Positions 1 to 8,606 of a stretch of 64,000 bases of DNA are shown here, piece after piece. The position numbers were made by a program, and so were the translations under genes. Within the stretch, counting starts at the first letter, position 1. The number at the start of each line of letters is the position of its first letter. The DNA lies in the NCBI RefSeq assembly GCF_001956045.1, contig NZ_MRTH01000037.1, positions 20,349-84,348 on the forward strand, given 5' to 3'. Origin of the DNA: Paenibacillus sp. FSL H7-0331. Its GTDB lineage: Bacteria > Bacillota > Bacilli > Paenibacillales > NBRC-103111. The notes under the pieces were generated by a model that was not told the DNA's origin, ran no database searches, and saw only the letters and a list, made by a program, of their open reading frames with translations.

Positions 1-1273
1 CGCCCTGCTTGAGCTGATGAATCAATGAGAAGTCGGAGATCAACTCCAGCATATAATCTCCTTTTTCCCGGATCGTCGAGCCCATGATGCGCATCTCCTC
101 TTGGCTCCATTGCTCAGGCAAGCTCTCCAGCATATACCCATAGCCCTGAATTGTGGCCAGGGGCGTGCGCAGATCGTGGGAAATCCCTGACATCCACTCC
201 GCTTGAGCCTTTTCCAGCCTTTCGCGTTCCTTCTCTATTTGAGCCAATTGATGAGTCATCTGATAGAAGGATTCAATCACTTCCTTATAGAGCCTGTAGC
301 GGATTCGCATCATGCCATTGCGGCGGAATACCTTGCGCATGTCCTTGGCGGTCAGTACCTGGTCGTACTGACCGCGGCCCATACGTTCGAACCAGCCTGC
401 GAACAGAATCAGCGGCTGACCGTAGCGGTAGCCATGCCAGATGGAGATCGGCAGCGCCAAGAGCAGGATCAGAACTGCAAACCAGACGAGGCCACGCGTT
501 GCCGTTTCCAGCACAGGATGCTTCAGAGGGGCTCCGGCTGCATGGGTCGTATAGAGCATCCAGGTCATTCCGCTCAGCTTGTCCCGATGGGCGACAATAT
601 TCGTGTCATAGTTGCTGGGCGATTGCTGGATGGCCAGAATATCCAGCGGTCGATATGCCTTCTTCACGTATGCTCCATCGCCGATACCTTGTACGATATG
701 GCTCTCGGTATCGATCACCTGCAGATAGCTGCCAGTTTCGCGAAGCCGATGGTCCAAGAGGGGAATCGCTTCGCTGCGTATGATTCCCTGCTGCCCGTAG
801 GCGTCGAACCAGGCTAGGAGCTGGTCAAGGTCTGGACTAGGGTAGCCCAGCATATACAGAAGCGGCTCCTGGAAAGAAAAATTCAGTTGAGTGTGTACGG
901 CATACGACCCAAGCGTCCGTGTCTCTTGAATATCGAGCAGTTGAGCGATAGAGTAGGAGGCCGACAGCGCATGATCCGGAGTTGTATTGACGCCGTATAT
1001 CACCTCTCCTTCGGCACTGACAACCTGCAGCCACATGCCTTTCTCCTTGATGAGCTTGTCCCACTCGGGGGAGATTTGAATCGTCCCGTCCTTGTAATGA
1101 GCTTCTTGAGCGATTTGTTGCAGGACGCCAACCGGAAAGTTCCGGCGTATCTCATTGCTCGTCATGTTCTGGAAAAACAGGATGCAAGCAACCAGAGTAA
1201 TAGCCACAATCAGCAGGGCATAGAAGATCAATTGATACGTGAAGTGGAAGGCCATGCGTTGTTGGATCTTCAT
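1..1273 (-). CDS. Sensor histidine kinase, C-terminus cut by window edge
   Basis: Membrane-bound sensor kinase that should phosphorylate the response regulator encoded just upstream. Reading the minus strand from the ATG at 1273 gives 424 residues before the window ends. There is an N-terminal membrane segment (about 12-34), a long extracytoplasmic region, a second membrane segment near residues 255-275, a linker, and an H-box (GISHDLRTPLATIQGYGY) whose phospho-acceptor is about His366. The catalytic ATPase domain lies beyond the edge. The start overlaps the regulator's stop codon (ATGA), so the two are translationally coupled. The signal sensed cannot be told from the sequence. Confidence 0.9.
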   Translation of the reverse strand, partial: MKIQQRMAFHFTYQLIFYALLIVAITLVACILFFQNMTSNEIRRNFPVGVLQQIAQEAHYKDGTIQISPEWDKLIKEKGMWLQVVSAEGEVIYGVNTTPDHALSASYSIAQLLDIQETRTLGSYAVHTQLNFSFQEPLLYMLGYPSPDLDQLLAWFDAYGQQGIIRSEAIPLLDHRLRETGSYLQVIDTESHIVQGIGDGAYVKKAYRPLDILAIQQSPSNYDTNIVAHRDKLSGMTWMLYTTHAAGAPLKHPVLETATRGLVWFAVLILLLALPISIWHGYRYGQPLILFAGWFERMGRGQYDQVLTAKDMRKVFRRNGMMRIRYRLYKEVIESFYQMTHQLAQIEKERERLEKAQAEWMSGISHDLRTPLATIQGYGYMLESLPEQWSQEEMRIMGSTIREKGDYMLELISDFSLIHQLKQG

Positions 1274-2004
1274 CGCTCCTGCGGCTCCTTCACCAGCTTG
1301 TAGCCAAGCCCGCGTACGGTAAGCAGCAGCTTCGGATTGCCGGGATCGATCTCGATCCGCTCCCTTATGCGCCGGATATGCACCATTACCGTCGAATCAT
1401 CGCCCTGTCCGTTGATCCCCCAAACCTTGTCGTAGAGCTGTGTTTTGGAAAATACGATGCCGGGAAACTTACAGAAGTGCAGCAGCAGCTGGAACACCTG
1501 CGCTGGGCAAGGAACTGGCTGTCCCTCCACGATTAGTTCGCCCTCCGCCTCGTTGACGGTGAAGCGGCCGAACCGGTAAATCCCCGGATCGGGCCGTTTC
1601 GCCGGACTGGACGTCGAGGTTTCTGGCTCCAGTCGGCGTATACGCGCCTGAATTCTTGCGGCCACCTCCAGGGGATTGAAGGGCTTCGTGATATAATCGT
1701 CCCCACCCATGGCGAAGCCTCGCAGGACATCGAGATCGGAAGCCTTGGCCGTCAGAAACAAAATATGCGGATTCCCGTATTCGCGGAGCTTGGAGCAGAG
1801 ATCCAGGCCGCTGCCGTCGGGGAGCATAATGTCGAGCAGGATGATATCGGGGGCTTCACGCTTCGCTAAATCGAGAGCTTCCGCACAGGTGGAAGCCGCG
1901 TACAGCTGATGAAACCCTTCCCTGCGAAGCACCATTTGCAGCATCGTGACAATCGAAGGCTCGTCGTCGACGATTGCGATTTTAATATCGGATAGATTTG
2001 TCAT
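1270..2004 (-). CDS. OmpR/PhoB-family response regulator
   Basis: DNA-binding partner of the adjacent kinase. The receiver domain carries the acidic pair VDDE (Asp13/14), phospho-acceptor Asp58 in ILLDIMLPDGSG, and Lys107 in DDYITKPFN. A C-terminal winged-helix domain (about 140-240) ends in the typical TVRGLGYKL signature. I chose the ATG at 2004 (MTNLSDIK) because it follows a GGGTG ribosome binding site; a longer reading from 2037 adds eleven unlikely residues. It overlaps the kinase start by four bases. A near-perfect inverted repeat lies 37 bp upstream and may be a regulatory site. Confidence 0.92.
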   Translation of the reverse strand: MTNLSDIKIAIVDDEPSIVTMLQMVLRREGFHQLYAASTCAEALDLAKREAPDIILLDIMLPDGSGLDLCSKLREYGNPHILFLTAKASDLDVLRGFAMGGDDYITKPFNPLEVAARIQARIRRLEPETSTSSPAKRPDPGIYRFGRFTVNEAEGELIVEGQPVPCPAQVFQLLLHFCKFPGIVFSKTQLYDKVWGINGQGDDSTVMVHIRRIRERIEIDPGNPKLLLTVRGLGYKLVKEPQER

Positions 2005-2040
2005 AGTTTTCACCCATTTCCATAGTAGCATAATCACCTT

Positions 2041-2103
2041 AACAGAACCTAAACGGCGGGAGCAAAATTAAGCTGATGTTTATCTATCCGTTCAGGTTCT
2101 GTT
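2041..2103. repeat. 16-bp inverted repeat upstream of response regulator
   Basis: AACAGAACCTAAACGG at 2041-2056 and CCGTTCAGGTTCTGTT at 2088-2103 are reverse complements except for one position, separated by 31 bases. It sits between the regulator start (minus strand) and the TraB-like gene. There is no T-run on either side, so it is not a normal terminator. It could be an operator, a leader hairpin or a tiny mobile remnant. Confidence 0.6.
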
Positions 2104-2257
2104 TCATTGGGGCTGGTAGGATTGGGAATGAGCATCTTTCAGGAGGCTATTTCAATTTTCATAATATGAAAGGGGGACAAGCAGCTTATCCAGGTAAGTA
2201 GGTCACTCAAAGCCTCTGATTATCAACAATTTATCATCTTACTACTAAGGAGCTTAT

Positions 2258-3028
2258 ATGCTGGGTTCCCTTCACTACGTACTTGAAGGATTGTATCCAC
2301 TGCGTCCGGAGATTGAGAATGCGCTCCAAGCTGCTGATTATTTGGGCGTAGAGGTCGATTTGTCGAAGGTCGCTCCAGAAGAATTGCAAAAACAGGTATT
2401 GGATCTGGGTGTTTATAAAGACGGAACCACACTGAAGGATCATATCTCCGCCGATACGTATAACAAAGCTACAGCATTGCTGAAAGCAAATGGAATGCCG
2501 GAAAACAGCTTCGATAGCTTCAAGCCGTGGTTCGTCCAGCAAAACATCTTGGGAATTATAGTTGGAAAAGAAGGCTATCAATCGGAAATAGGGATTGACC
2601 AGTACCTGATCGATAAGGCCAACAAAGCGAAAAAACCGGTTATTTCGCTGGAAAGTATCGATTCCCAGTTCAATACGAACAACAACTACTCTGACTCACT
2701 GCAGGAAAAACTGCTGCTCGACACACTGGATCCATCTTCTGGCGTCACTCTTTCTCCTAAGGGAGGGATCGATTATTTTGCCGACATATGGAAAAAGGGC
2801 GATTATAACGCCTTGCACGAATATACCAACTCTTCTGATTGGGATGCTGAATATCACGAGGCTCTGCTGACTGACCGCAATGTAGAAATGGCCGAGAAGA
2901 TTAAAGGCTATCTGAACAGTGATAATAAAGTAACGTATATGGTTGTAGTTGGAATGCTGCATATGCTGGGCGACCAAGGGGTAGTTCCATTGCTGGAGAA
3001 GAAAGGCTTCACGGTGGAAAGACAGTAG
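2258..3028 (+). CDS. TraB/GumN-family protein lacking signal peptide and first strand
   Basis: Resembles the TraB/GumN (PF01963) family, which usually has a secretion signal and two conserved GxxH motifs. Both motifs are visible: LGSLH at residues 2-6 and GMLHMLG near the C-terminus. The protein begins exactly at the first motif, so the export signal and the preceding beta strand seen in typical members are missing. The ATG at 2258 has an AAGGAG site five bases upstream and an in-frame TAA at 2246, so the short form could be translated. It may be a truncated gene that gained a start site, or a decaying remnant. The substrate is unknown; some relatives are thought to be metal-dependent proteases. 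Confidence 0.7.
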   Translation: MLGSLHYVLEGLYPLRPEIENALQAADYLGVEVDLSKVAPEELQKQVLDLGVYKDGTTLKDHISADTYNKATALLKANGMPENSFDSFKPWFVQQNILGIIVGKEGYQSEIGIDQYLIDKANKAKKPVISLESIDSQFNTNNNYSDSLQEKLLLDTLDPSSGVTLSPKGGIDYFADIWKKGDYNALHEYTNSSDWDAEYHEALLTDRNVEMAEKIKGYLNSDNKVTYMVVVGMLHMLGDQGVVPLLEKKGFTVERQ

Positions 3029-3251
3029 TACTTGAATCATTGTTCCTAACACGACAGGCTGTCCTAAAAGTAAACATTGGAACACCATCAGCCAAGAACA
3101 TCCCTAGTCGCCGCCGTGCTCGTTCATCGCTCCGGGTCCAAGCCTGCAGCACATGATAGGAGCTCATCCGAAAAAGGTTGATTGGAGCCTGAAGCGGAAA
3201 ACAGCAACAAGCGTATCACCATATAACAAGACCAATTGAGGAGGATAATTT

Positions 3252-3563
3252 ATGATTATAACCACTACACCAACTATTGAAATTTCCCCGATCAAGCAGT
3301 ATCTGGGCATTGCCACCGGTGAAGTCATTATGGGAGCCAACGTATTCAGAGACTTTAAGGCTTCGATTACTGATCTCGTAGGGGGGCGCTCACGCGCTTA
3401 CGAAGGCAAACTTCAGGAAGCGAGAGATGCGGCATTTGCTGAGATGACCCAGAAAGCTTCGGGGATGGGAGCTAATGCGATTGTCGGAGTCGACATTGAT
3501 TACGCAGTCATTCGCGATGGCATGCTGATGGTCGCCGTAAGCGGGACGGGTGTGATCGTGTAA
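3252..3563 (+). CDS. YbjQ/UPF0145-family protein
   Basis: A 103-residue protein matching the YbjQ family, small proteins that form pentameric rings and were once annotated as heavy-metal-binding. Visible family features are the opening beta strand, GIATGEVIMGANV near residue 20, the helical stretch with AYEGKLQEARDAAFAEM, and the closing MGANAIVGVDIDYAVI...MLMVAVSGTGV. A GAGGA ribosome binding site precedes the ATG. Its cellular role is not established. It stands alone, followed by a broken epimerase gene. Confidence 0.88.
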   Translation: MIITTTPTIEISPIKQYLGIATGEVIMGANVFRDFKASITDLVGGRSRAYEGKLQEARDAAFAEMTQKASGMGANAIVGVDIDYAVIRDGMLMVAVSGTGVIV

Positions 3564-3579
3564 GCCGCCTCACGACCTG

Positions 3580-4553
3580 ATGCATCCGATTCTTGAGAAA
3601 CAGGGTGTGAAATGGGATGAAGCGACCGGAACTGTCAGCGACGCCAAAAGAAGGTCTCCCCTTGTCCCATTAACTGAAGCTAAGCAACCTCCAAACGCCG
3701 CTATCATTCAGATCAGGGCATTTAGAGCAGGCCGCGCAATAGGAAACGTTCTGGTTGAGAGATTAATAAAAGTAGGTATGGATGTCATCGCTTATTCAGG
3801 GTCACAACACAAGTTGTCCCGTATGAAAGAAGCTTTCGATCATTCCCCGCGTTTGCTTACGGTGCAAGGAGATGTTCGAAATGCAGACGAAATGTTTGTT
3901 GCTGCAGACGGAGTCGACGTTATTTTCTGCGGCATATATTTGACTTATGATGAGAATGCAGAAAAGGTACAACAGATGCTCAAAGCAATCGAGACAGTCT
4001 CATCCCGAACAGGCGCCAAAGTTGTTATCATAGAAGGTGTTTATCGTCCTTCAGGTCAGAATAAACTGCTGCTGGCCAATTTCGATCAACGTTATTTACA
4101 TCTGAATAGTCCTGAGTTGTATGGGGCGGGAGCTTCCAATACGATCTTTTATTATTCACTCAAGAAAATCGCAAAAGGGCAAAAGGTGAAGGTTCTAGGT
4201 AACCCCTCTGTTAAACGGGAGTATCTGTATCTCAATGATGCCGCACAATATGCGGTGGAGCTTGCTTTAAAGGAATCTTCTTATGGTAAGACTTGGCGTC
4301 TACGCGGCGGCCCGACCGTTTCTACAGAAGCGTTGCTAACCATAGCTGCTTCTACCGTTAATATCGCGCCCCGGTTCGAACTCATCAGCGATTGGAAACT
4401 GCGCCTGCTTCGAGCGTATGAGCCGAGATCAAGAGCATTATTAGATCGCTATGAAAGTAACAAGAATACGAACTCGAATATATTGGAAGCGGTCAGGTTA
4501 CTACTCATGAAGCTGCTATTGCTGAAACAATAAACGGTATTATGGCGAGGTAA
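3580..4553 (+). pseudogene. NAD-dependent epimerase/SDR-like gene with damaged ends
   Basis: The body resembles extended or atypical SDR proteins (NmrA/epimerase type): a Rossmann-like start, GDVRNADEMFVAADGVDVIFCG, and KREYLYLNDAAQYAVELAL. Two defects are visible. The expected dinucleotide motif GATGRAG reads RAFRAGRAIG, losing both leading glycines. Near 4470-4485 the frame breaks: the open frame stops at 4533 with a hydrophobic tail, while another frame continues with a plausible C-terminus (EYIGSGQVTTHEAAIAETI) to a TAA at 4551-4553. No convincing ribosome binding site precedes 3580, and the first 40 residues look unrelated to the family. I read it as a decaying pseudogene. Confidence 0.65.
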
Positions 4554-4565
4554 TATCAGTCCACG

Positions 4566-4640
4566 ATGCAAAAAGGATTAGTAATCAGTACTACTGGAAT
4601 CATCGTTCTCGTTTTAATCGTCTATAATCTTTTCGACTAA
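4566..4640 (+). CDS. Tiny single-helix membrane peptide (24 aa)
   Basis: ATG at 4566 opens a 24-codon frame encoding MQKG, then about 17 hydrophobic residues (LVISTTGIIVLVLIVY), then NLFD and a stop. It resembles many uncharacterised single-pass peptides of spore formers, but I do not recognise it. The ribosome binding site is weak (CGAGG, 15 bases away). The neighbouring small frame at 4670 has a similar layout, so the two may be related in role. Confidence 0.35.
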   Translation: MQKGLVISTTGIIVLVLIVYNLFD

Positions 4641-4669
4641 GTTAAAGCACAAAAAAGGAGGTTCGATTG

Positions 4670-4749
4670 ATGGATGCACAAAACAAAAAAACTTGAGTAT
4701 CAGTATTGTCGTAGTGGTAGTCGTCACTCTATTTTACATGTGGAACTAA
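4670..4749 (+). pseudogene. Tiny membrane peptide interrupted at an A7 run
   Basis: An AGGAGG site eight bases before the ATG at 4670 is among the best ribosome binding sites in the area, yet the frame stops after eight codons (MDAQNKKT). One extra A in the seven-A run at 4685-4691 would continue it as NLSISIVVVVVVTLFYMWN and stop at 4749, giving a 26-residue peptide with one membrane helix. It may be a sequencing error, a phase-variable homopolymer or a real frameshift. Confidence 0.4.
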
Positions 4750-4842
4750 TTGATATTGATTAATCAATAAATATGAATTCATAATTATTGGAAAAAAACC
4801 GATATATAAACAATATCAATTTAAAGAAGGAGTATTTTTGTA

Positions 4843-6450
4843 ATGAATATGAAAAAACTATTATCTACAATGTCAGCTCTAGTTATTTTTATTAGCATGT
4901 TCCTAATTCATTCTCAATCCGTCTCAGCAGAACCATCAAATGATAGCGGTTATTCGGACGGCACTTTCAAACCGGATACTCTCATAACAGAAGAAGATTT
5001 TTTAACCATGGTTGTACGAGCGCTTAATCTTCCGATCCGTACACAACCATCCGATGCCTCGTTGTTTCTTCCATACTACGATGCAGCTAGGAATGATGGA
5101 ATCTATTATGATGATTACCGAAGTGATTGGTCAAATCCCATTATTCGCGGAGATGCTGCCCAAACCTTGGTCAGAGCAACCCAAGCCGCTGAAAAAAATC
5201 GAATGCTTGCCAGGGAACGATCTCAGCAGGAAGTTTTGAGGATGAAGCCTGATGAGTTAAAAACTCTTCAGAACCTTCCGAATTTTAGAGGGATGGCTAT
5301 CGGGAATATAAATGATGTCAAGGAGGTTCCCCAGTTAATTAAAGAACTGCGAATGTATCAGAATGATTTAATTGCAAAGTTCAAGGCCAATAAAACGGAA
5401 GGGACCTACTGCATTGTCGAAAAGGATAAGTCTCAAACCTGCTACTTACGTTCTGAGGCTGTTTACGGACAGGCGGTTGCGAAGTACATAGAGTTTCTAC
5501 AATCTATTGTTCTGGAAGTGGAAGAAGCCGAAAAGAAGTACACTTACGATAAAATAGTATTTGAAGCTGCTAAGCGTGGCTTACTTACCGGGGTAGATGC
5601 GGAAGGCGAGCTTGCCCTTAGCTCTCCCCTGACCCGTGAACAAGCAGTAGTAAGTATTGATCGAATGCTCGCATTTAATCAAGGAGAAATTCTTCCTGTT
5701 GATAAGCATGCGATGTCGAGAGCTGAAGTGTTATGGCATGGGACAAATGTATTTACGATGTGGCCCAGATATTTTCCCGAAAAGTTTATAGACTCGTTTG
5801 ATATCCATAAAGGCAAGTGGGATTCGGCAGACGGCATATATCATGAACAATTATTGGAGTTTATCGTTGTAGATGTAGAGGACCCTTATGATCCATTCAG
5901 GTCTGAAACCGAAGGGATGCTGTTCGATCGGAAGGTTTACGATTCAAACGAGAATCGATATAAATTACAAAAGATATCAGCTCCGCTTCAATCTTATATT
6001 TCCTATTCCAAAGTAAAACAAGAACTAACGGAACCGTATCCATGGTTGTATAACTCTGATGGAGGTAAGGCGCATATCAGTATCAGCCCCATTGATGAAA
6101 GCAGTAAAACTAATGAAGGTATCGTGTTTAACAAGTCGGATAGCTATATCCCACAGGAAAGCGATGATCACATCGTATATAGCAAAAGCCAAAACGGACA
6201 AAATGAACAAGACCTTAATATAAAAAGAGGTTATAATCCTTCCAAAACGGTTCTTCAAGCTGGAGAGACTTATTACTGGGTTGCCGGTCAATTGCACCCT
6301 AAAGGCGATATGAGCGCAGGCATTATATCCTATATTACCTATATGCCAAACAGCTACTATCGGCAACAAATCTATGGAAAAAACGGTGGGAATGCGAGTG
6401 TAACATTAATAAGTGCCAAGCCTGACTTTGAGGTACATAACGAGAGATAA
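4843..6450 (+). CDS. Secreted protein with SLH-like domains
   Basis: A 535-residue exported protein. The N-terminus is a signal peptide (KKLL, hydrophobic core, cleavage after SVSA near residue 29). An SLH-like repeat follows at once (GYSDGTFKPDTLITEEDFL), and a second, weaker one lies around residues 245-280 (RGLLTGVDAEG...PLTREQAVVSI). SLH domains normally anchor proteins to pyruvylated cell-wall polymers. The rest (about 290-535) is not recognised; it has no membrane helix and no obvious catalytic motif. An AAGGAG site supports the start at 4843, with Met3 also possible. It stands alone between small ORFs and a riboswitch region. Confidence 0.75.
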   Translation: MNMKKLLSTMSALVIFISMFLIHSQSVSAEPSNDSGYSDGTFKPDTLITEEDFLTMVVRALNLPIRTQPSDASLFLPYYDAARNDGIYYDDYRSDWSNPIIRGDAAQTLVRATQAAEKNRMLARERSQQEVLRMKPDELKTLQNLPNFRGMAIGNINDVKEVPQLIKELRMYQNDLIAKFKANKTEGTYCIVEKDKSQTCYLRSEAVYGQAVAKYIEFLQSIVLEVEEAEKKYTYDKIVFEAAKRGLLTGVDAEGELALSSPLTREQAVVSIDRMLAFNQGEILPVDKHAMSRAEVLWHGTNVFTMWPRYFPEKFIDSFDIHKGKWDSADGIYHEQLLEFIVVDVEDPYDPFRSETEGMLFDRKVYDSNENRYKLQKISAPLQSYISYSKVKQELTEPYPWLYNSDGGKAHISISPIDESSKTNEGIVFNKSDSYIPQESDDHIVYSKSQNGQNEQDLNIKRGYNPSKTVLQAGETYYWVAGQLHPKGDMSAGIISYITYMPNSYYRQQIYGKNGGNASVTLISAKPDFEVHNER

Positions 6451-6541
6451 ATTGAATTAGTATTACATAATAAACACCAAGAAACATAATTTATCGTTGA
6501 AATATTCAAATGCTTCTGATATAAATGATTTAGGAATAACT

Positions 6542-6644
6542 TGGTATGTGTCACTGGCGTAACGTAGGTAACTACGAGGGAGCACATATTTCATAAGCCG
6601 TACGCCTGGGCAAAGTATTTGATCTTAGATCAGATGCTTTTTTT
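6542..6644 (+). promoter_or_regulatory. ZTP (pfl) riboswitch with terminator platform
   Basis: The leader of the DJ-1/PfpI gene contains the hallmark blocks of the ZTP/pfl riboswitch in order: CACTGGCG (6552-6559), a small hairpin GTAGGTAACTAC (6564-6575), GAGGGAGC (6576-6583), and the diagnostic CGCCTGGGCA (6604-6613). The outer stem TATGTG/CACATA (6545-6550 with 6583-6588) encloses the first half. A Rho-independent terminator starts two bases after the last block, as expected for a transcription-control switch. ZTP switches respond to the purine intermediates ZMP/ZTP, which accumulate when 10-formyl-tetrahydrofolate is short, and they turn genes on. Confidence 0.85.
6615..6644 (+). terminator. 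Intrinsic terminator of the ZTP riboswitch
   Basis: Stem GTATTTGATCT/AGATCAGATGC (6615-6637, two G-U pairs) followed by seven T residues. Its 5' side directly follows the conserved CGCCTGGGCA, so ligand binding could compete with terminator folding. Confidence 0.8.
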
Positions 6645-6676
6645 ATTTCAAATTATGAAAGGTCAGGTGCTTAGGG

Positions 6677-7276
6677 ATGAAGATGGCCTACATTCTGTTT
6701 GACAAGATGACAACGTTAGATTTTGTTGGTTTTTACGAAGCGGTATCTTGGTTAAGCATTCTAAAAGCCAAAGAGGGAGTAACGTGGGATCTTTGTTCGA
6801 ACAAAGAGGAAATTACTGACGATCGGGGTATGACGATTAAAATCAAGCATGTTAACCCAGATTTATCTGATTATGATTTGATATTTATTCCTGGTGGTAT
6901 GCCCACTAGAGAACTGCAATATGATACAGAATTCGTTTCATGGATCCAAAGTGCACGCGATGTACAGTACAAAGTATCTGTCTGTACAGGTGCATTGCTT
7001 TTAGGGGCCGCAGGGTTCTTACATGGGAAAATGGCAACAACGAACCCTTCTGCCTACGAATTGTTGACTCCTTATTGCTCACAGGTTATTAAAGCCCGCA
7101 TAGTACGGGACGGGGATACTTTTACGGGTGGCGGTGTTTCAGCTTCTATTGATTTAGGCTTATACCTTATTGAATCTTTAACAAATGCGGATATGACGAA
7201 AAAGGTTCAAAAGCTGATGGACTATCCGTACTATCGAGCAGGAAACTTATCTAATATTTACATGCCTAACGAATAA
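6677..7276 (+). CDS. DJ-1/PfpI-family protein under a ZTP riboswitch
   Basis: A 199-residue class I glutamine-amidotransferase-like protein. The nucleophile elbow VCTGALLLGAAGFLHGK carries the reactive Cys (about residue 103), and an acidic residue early in the chain (DFVGFYEAVSW) fits the usual DJ-1 Glu/Asp. The region after the elbow (KMATTNPSAYELL) resembles isonitrile-hydratase-like and AraC-associated members rather than the chaperone or protease types. It is a stand-alone enzyme with no DNA-binding domain. A ZTP-type riboswitch directly upstream links it to folate or purine stress, an unusual partner. The true reaction is unknown. ATG at 6677 is used; ATG at 6683 is also possible. Confidence 0.85.
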   Translation: MKMAYILFDKMTTLDFVGFYEAVSWLSILKAKEGVTWDLCSNKEEITDDRGMTIKIKHVNPDLSDYDLIFIPGGMPTRELQYDTEFVSWIQSARDVQYKVSVCTGALLLGAAGFLHGKMATTNPSAYELLTPYCSQVIKARIVRDGDTFTGGGVSASIDLGLYLIESLTNADMTKKVQKLMDYPYYRAGNLSNIYMPNE

Positions 7277-7385
7277 AACGCATAGTAAATTTTCCATATA
7301 CTAGGCCGCAGCTTTTGAAGTAACGGGCAGCAGAGTTTACAAAGCTTATTATAATAGGGCTTATAAGTATTTAAAGTTTCATAAG

Positions 7386-7428
7386 GAAAAGAGCAATCTA
7401 CATTATTAACTTGTGGGTTGCTCTTTTC
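7386..7428. terminator. Bidirectional terminator
   Basis: A long hairpin, GAAAAGAGCAATCTACA pairing with TTGTGGGTTGCTCTTTTC around an eight-base loop. A-rich and T-rich ends flank it, so it can end both the DJ-1 transcript and the convergent channel operon. Confidence 0.8.
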
Positions 7429-7467
7429 TATTACGAATGTCGATCGAAGGTTACGAATTGTGATCCC

Positions 7468-8568
7468 TTAAGTATTCAAATAAGTACAGAACGGTAAAAT
7501 AAGAGATAACAATAAATAGCCGACCGTAATCGAGAAAAATACCACTTTATCGAACACCATCGATAATTCCGGTTTTTCTTGTCTTCTATAAAAGTTATAG
7601 GACAAAATGGATGCTACCACAATTAAAAAGACCGAAATCAATGACGATAACGTAAGGATATCCAAAAGTCCAAAGGTGCCTCCGTTTGCTGGAACGAGGG
7701 AATTCACAACATATGCGTTGGCAACTACGCCAAAGAATGAAGCGCCACCTAAGCCTGTTCGTGCATCGATAAGATCCGGTTTTGTCCATAATACTATTAA
7801 ACCCAGAGCAACTGATAATAAGTACGGAAAAAATATTTTGAAATAAAAGCTCCAGTCGGTTCTATTCATTGAAATAGCTATCGCATATTGAGAGAATACC
7901 CGGTTTAAGCCGTTTGCATTGGGCGAACTAAAGGTGGATTTATACTCATGTGGTTTAACCACATTCTGAAAATTAGTGACACGATAACCGGGAATTTTCA
8001 CTCTGGAGCTGATGGCTGAGTTATCATCCACAACATAGTTTAATGCTCCTCCATCATTTTTCTTATCTTCAATATAGATATTAAGCATATGATCTTCAAG
8101 TGAAAAACGCGTAGTATCGAAAACCTTATCTAATGTAACGGTAATTTTGTAGCGCTGGTAATTGTTACCATCGTCTAAATAATGCTCGCTTGAAAGTTCC
8201 TTTGAATCCATTTTTCCACCTATAACCTGAAAGGTTTCACCCGGATTCAGATCTTTATTACCCAGCCATGAGAACCAGATGTAGAGATCAGCAGAAAATG
8301 TCGAATCTGCAATAGAAACATTATGTATGTTCTCCAGGTAAGAACCAACCTTAACCTCATTAAAGTTAGGTTTTTGAGGAGGATATTTAACCTCTACCTT
8401 AGTGATATCCATACGGTTTTTGTGATCCAAAAACGATTGTTCTCGTGCGTTTGACATAAATAAACCGAAATAAACGGTAAAAGCTACGTATATGGCCAGA
8501 ATAACAATAGCACATAGGATCAATCCTGTTTTCTGTTTTTTTGTGATTTTCATTAGTTTTTCTTGCAC
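7468..8568 (-). CDS. Pentameric ligand-gated ion channel-like membrane protein
   Basis: Layout follows the bacterial Cys-loop-receptor-like proteins that carry an extra N-terminal helix: one helix (LCAIVILAIYVAFTVYFGLF), a beta-rich extracellular domain with ADLYIWFSWLGN, then four C-terminal helices. These are M1 (FFPYLLSVALGLIVLW), M2 (ARTGLGGASFFGVVANAYVV, ending in the typical proline LVP), M3 (FGLLDILTLSSLISVFLIVV) and M4 (VVFFSITVGYLLLSLILPF). GTG at 8568 has a GGGGAG site ten bases away; a longer ATG frame from 8598 lacks one. It lies just downstream of the voltage-gated channel gene, almost certainly in one operon. The ligand is unknown. Confidence 0.68.
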   Translation of the reverse strand: MQEKLMKITKKQKTGLILCAIVILAIYVAFTVYFGLFMSNAREQSFLDHKNRMDITKVEVKYPPQKPNFNEVKVGSYLENIHNVSIADSTFSADLYIWFSWLGNKDLNPGETFQVIGGKMDSKELSSEHYLDDGNNYQRYKITVTLDKVFDTTRFSLEDHMLNIYIEDKKNDGGALNYVVDDNSAISSRVKIPGYRVTNFQNVVKPHEYKSTFSSPNANGLNRVFSQYAIAISMNRTDWSFYFKIFFPYLLSVALGLIVLWTKPDLIDARTGLGGASFFGVVANAYVVNSLVPANGGTFGLLDILTLSSLISVFLIVVASILSYNFYRRQEKPELSMVFDKVVFFSITVGYLLLSLILPFCTYLNT

Positions 8569-8606
8569 GATACCACAACTCCCCAAGTTTGTTCGCATTT
8601 TCTATA

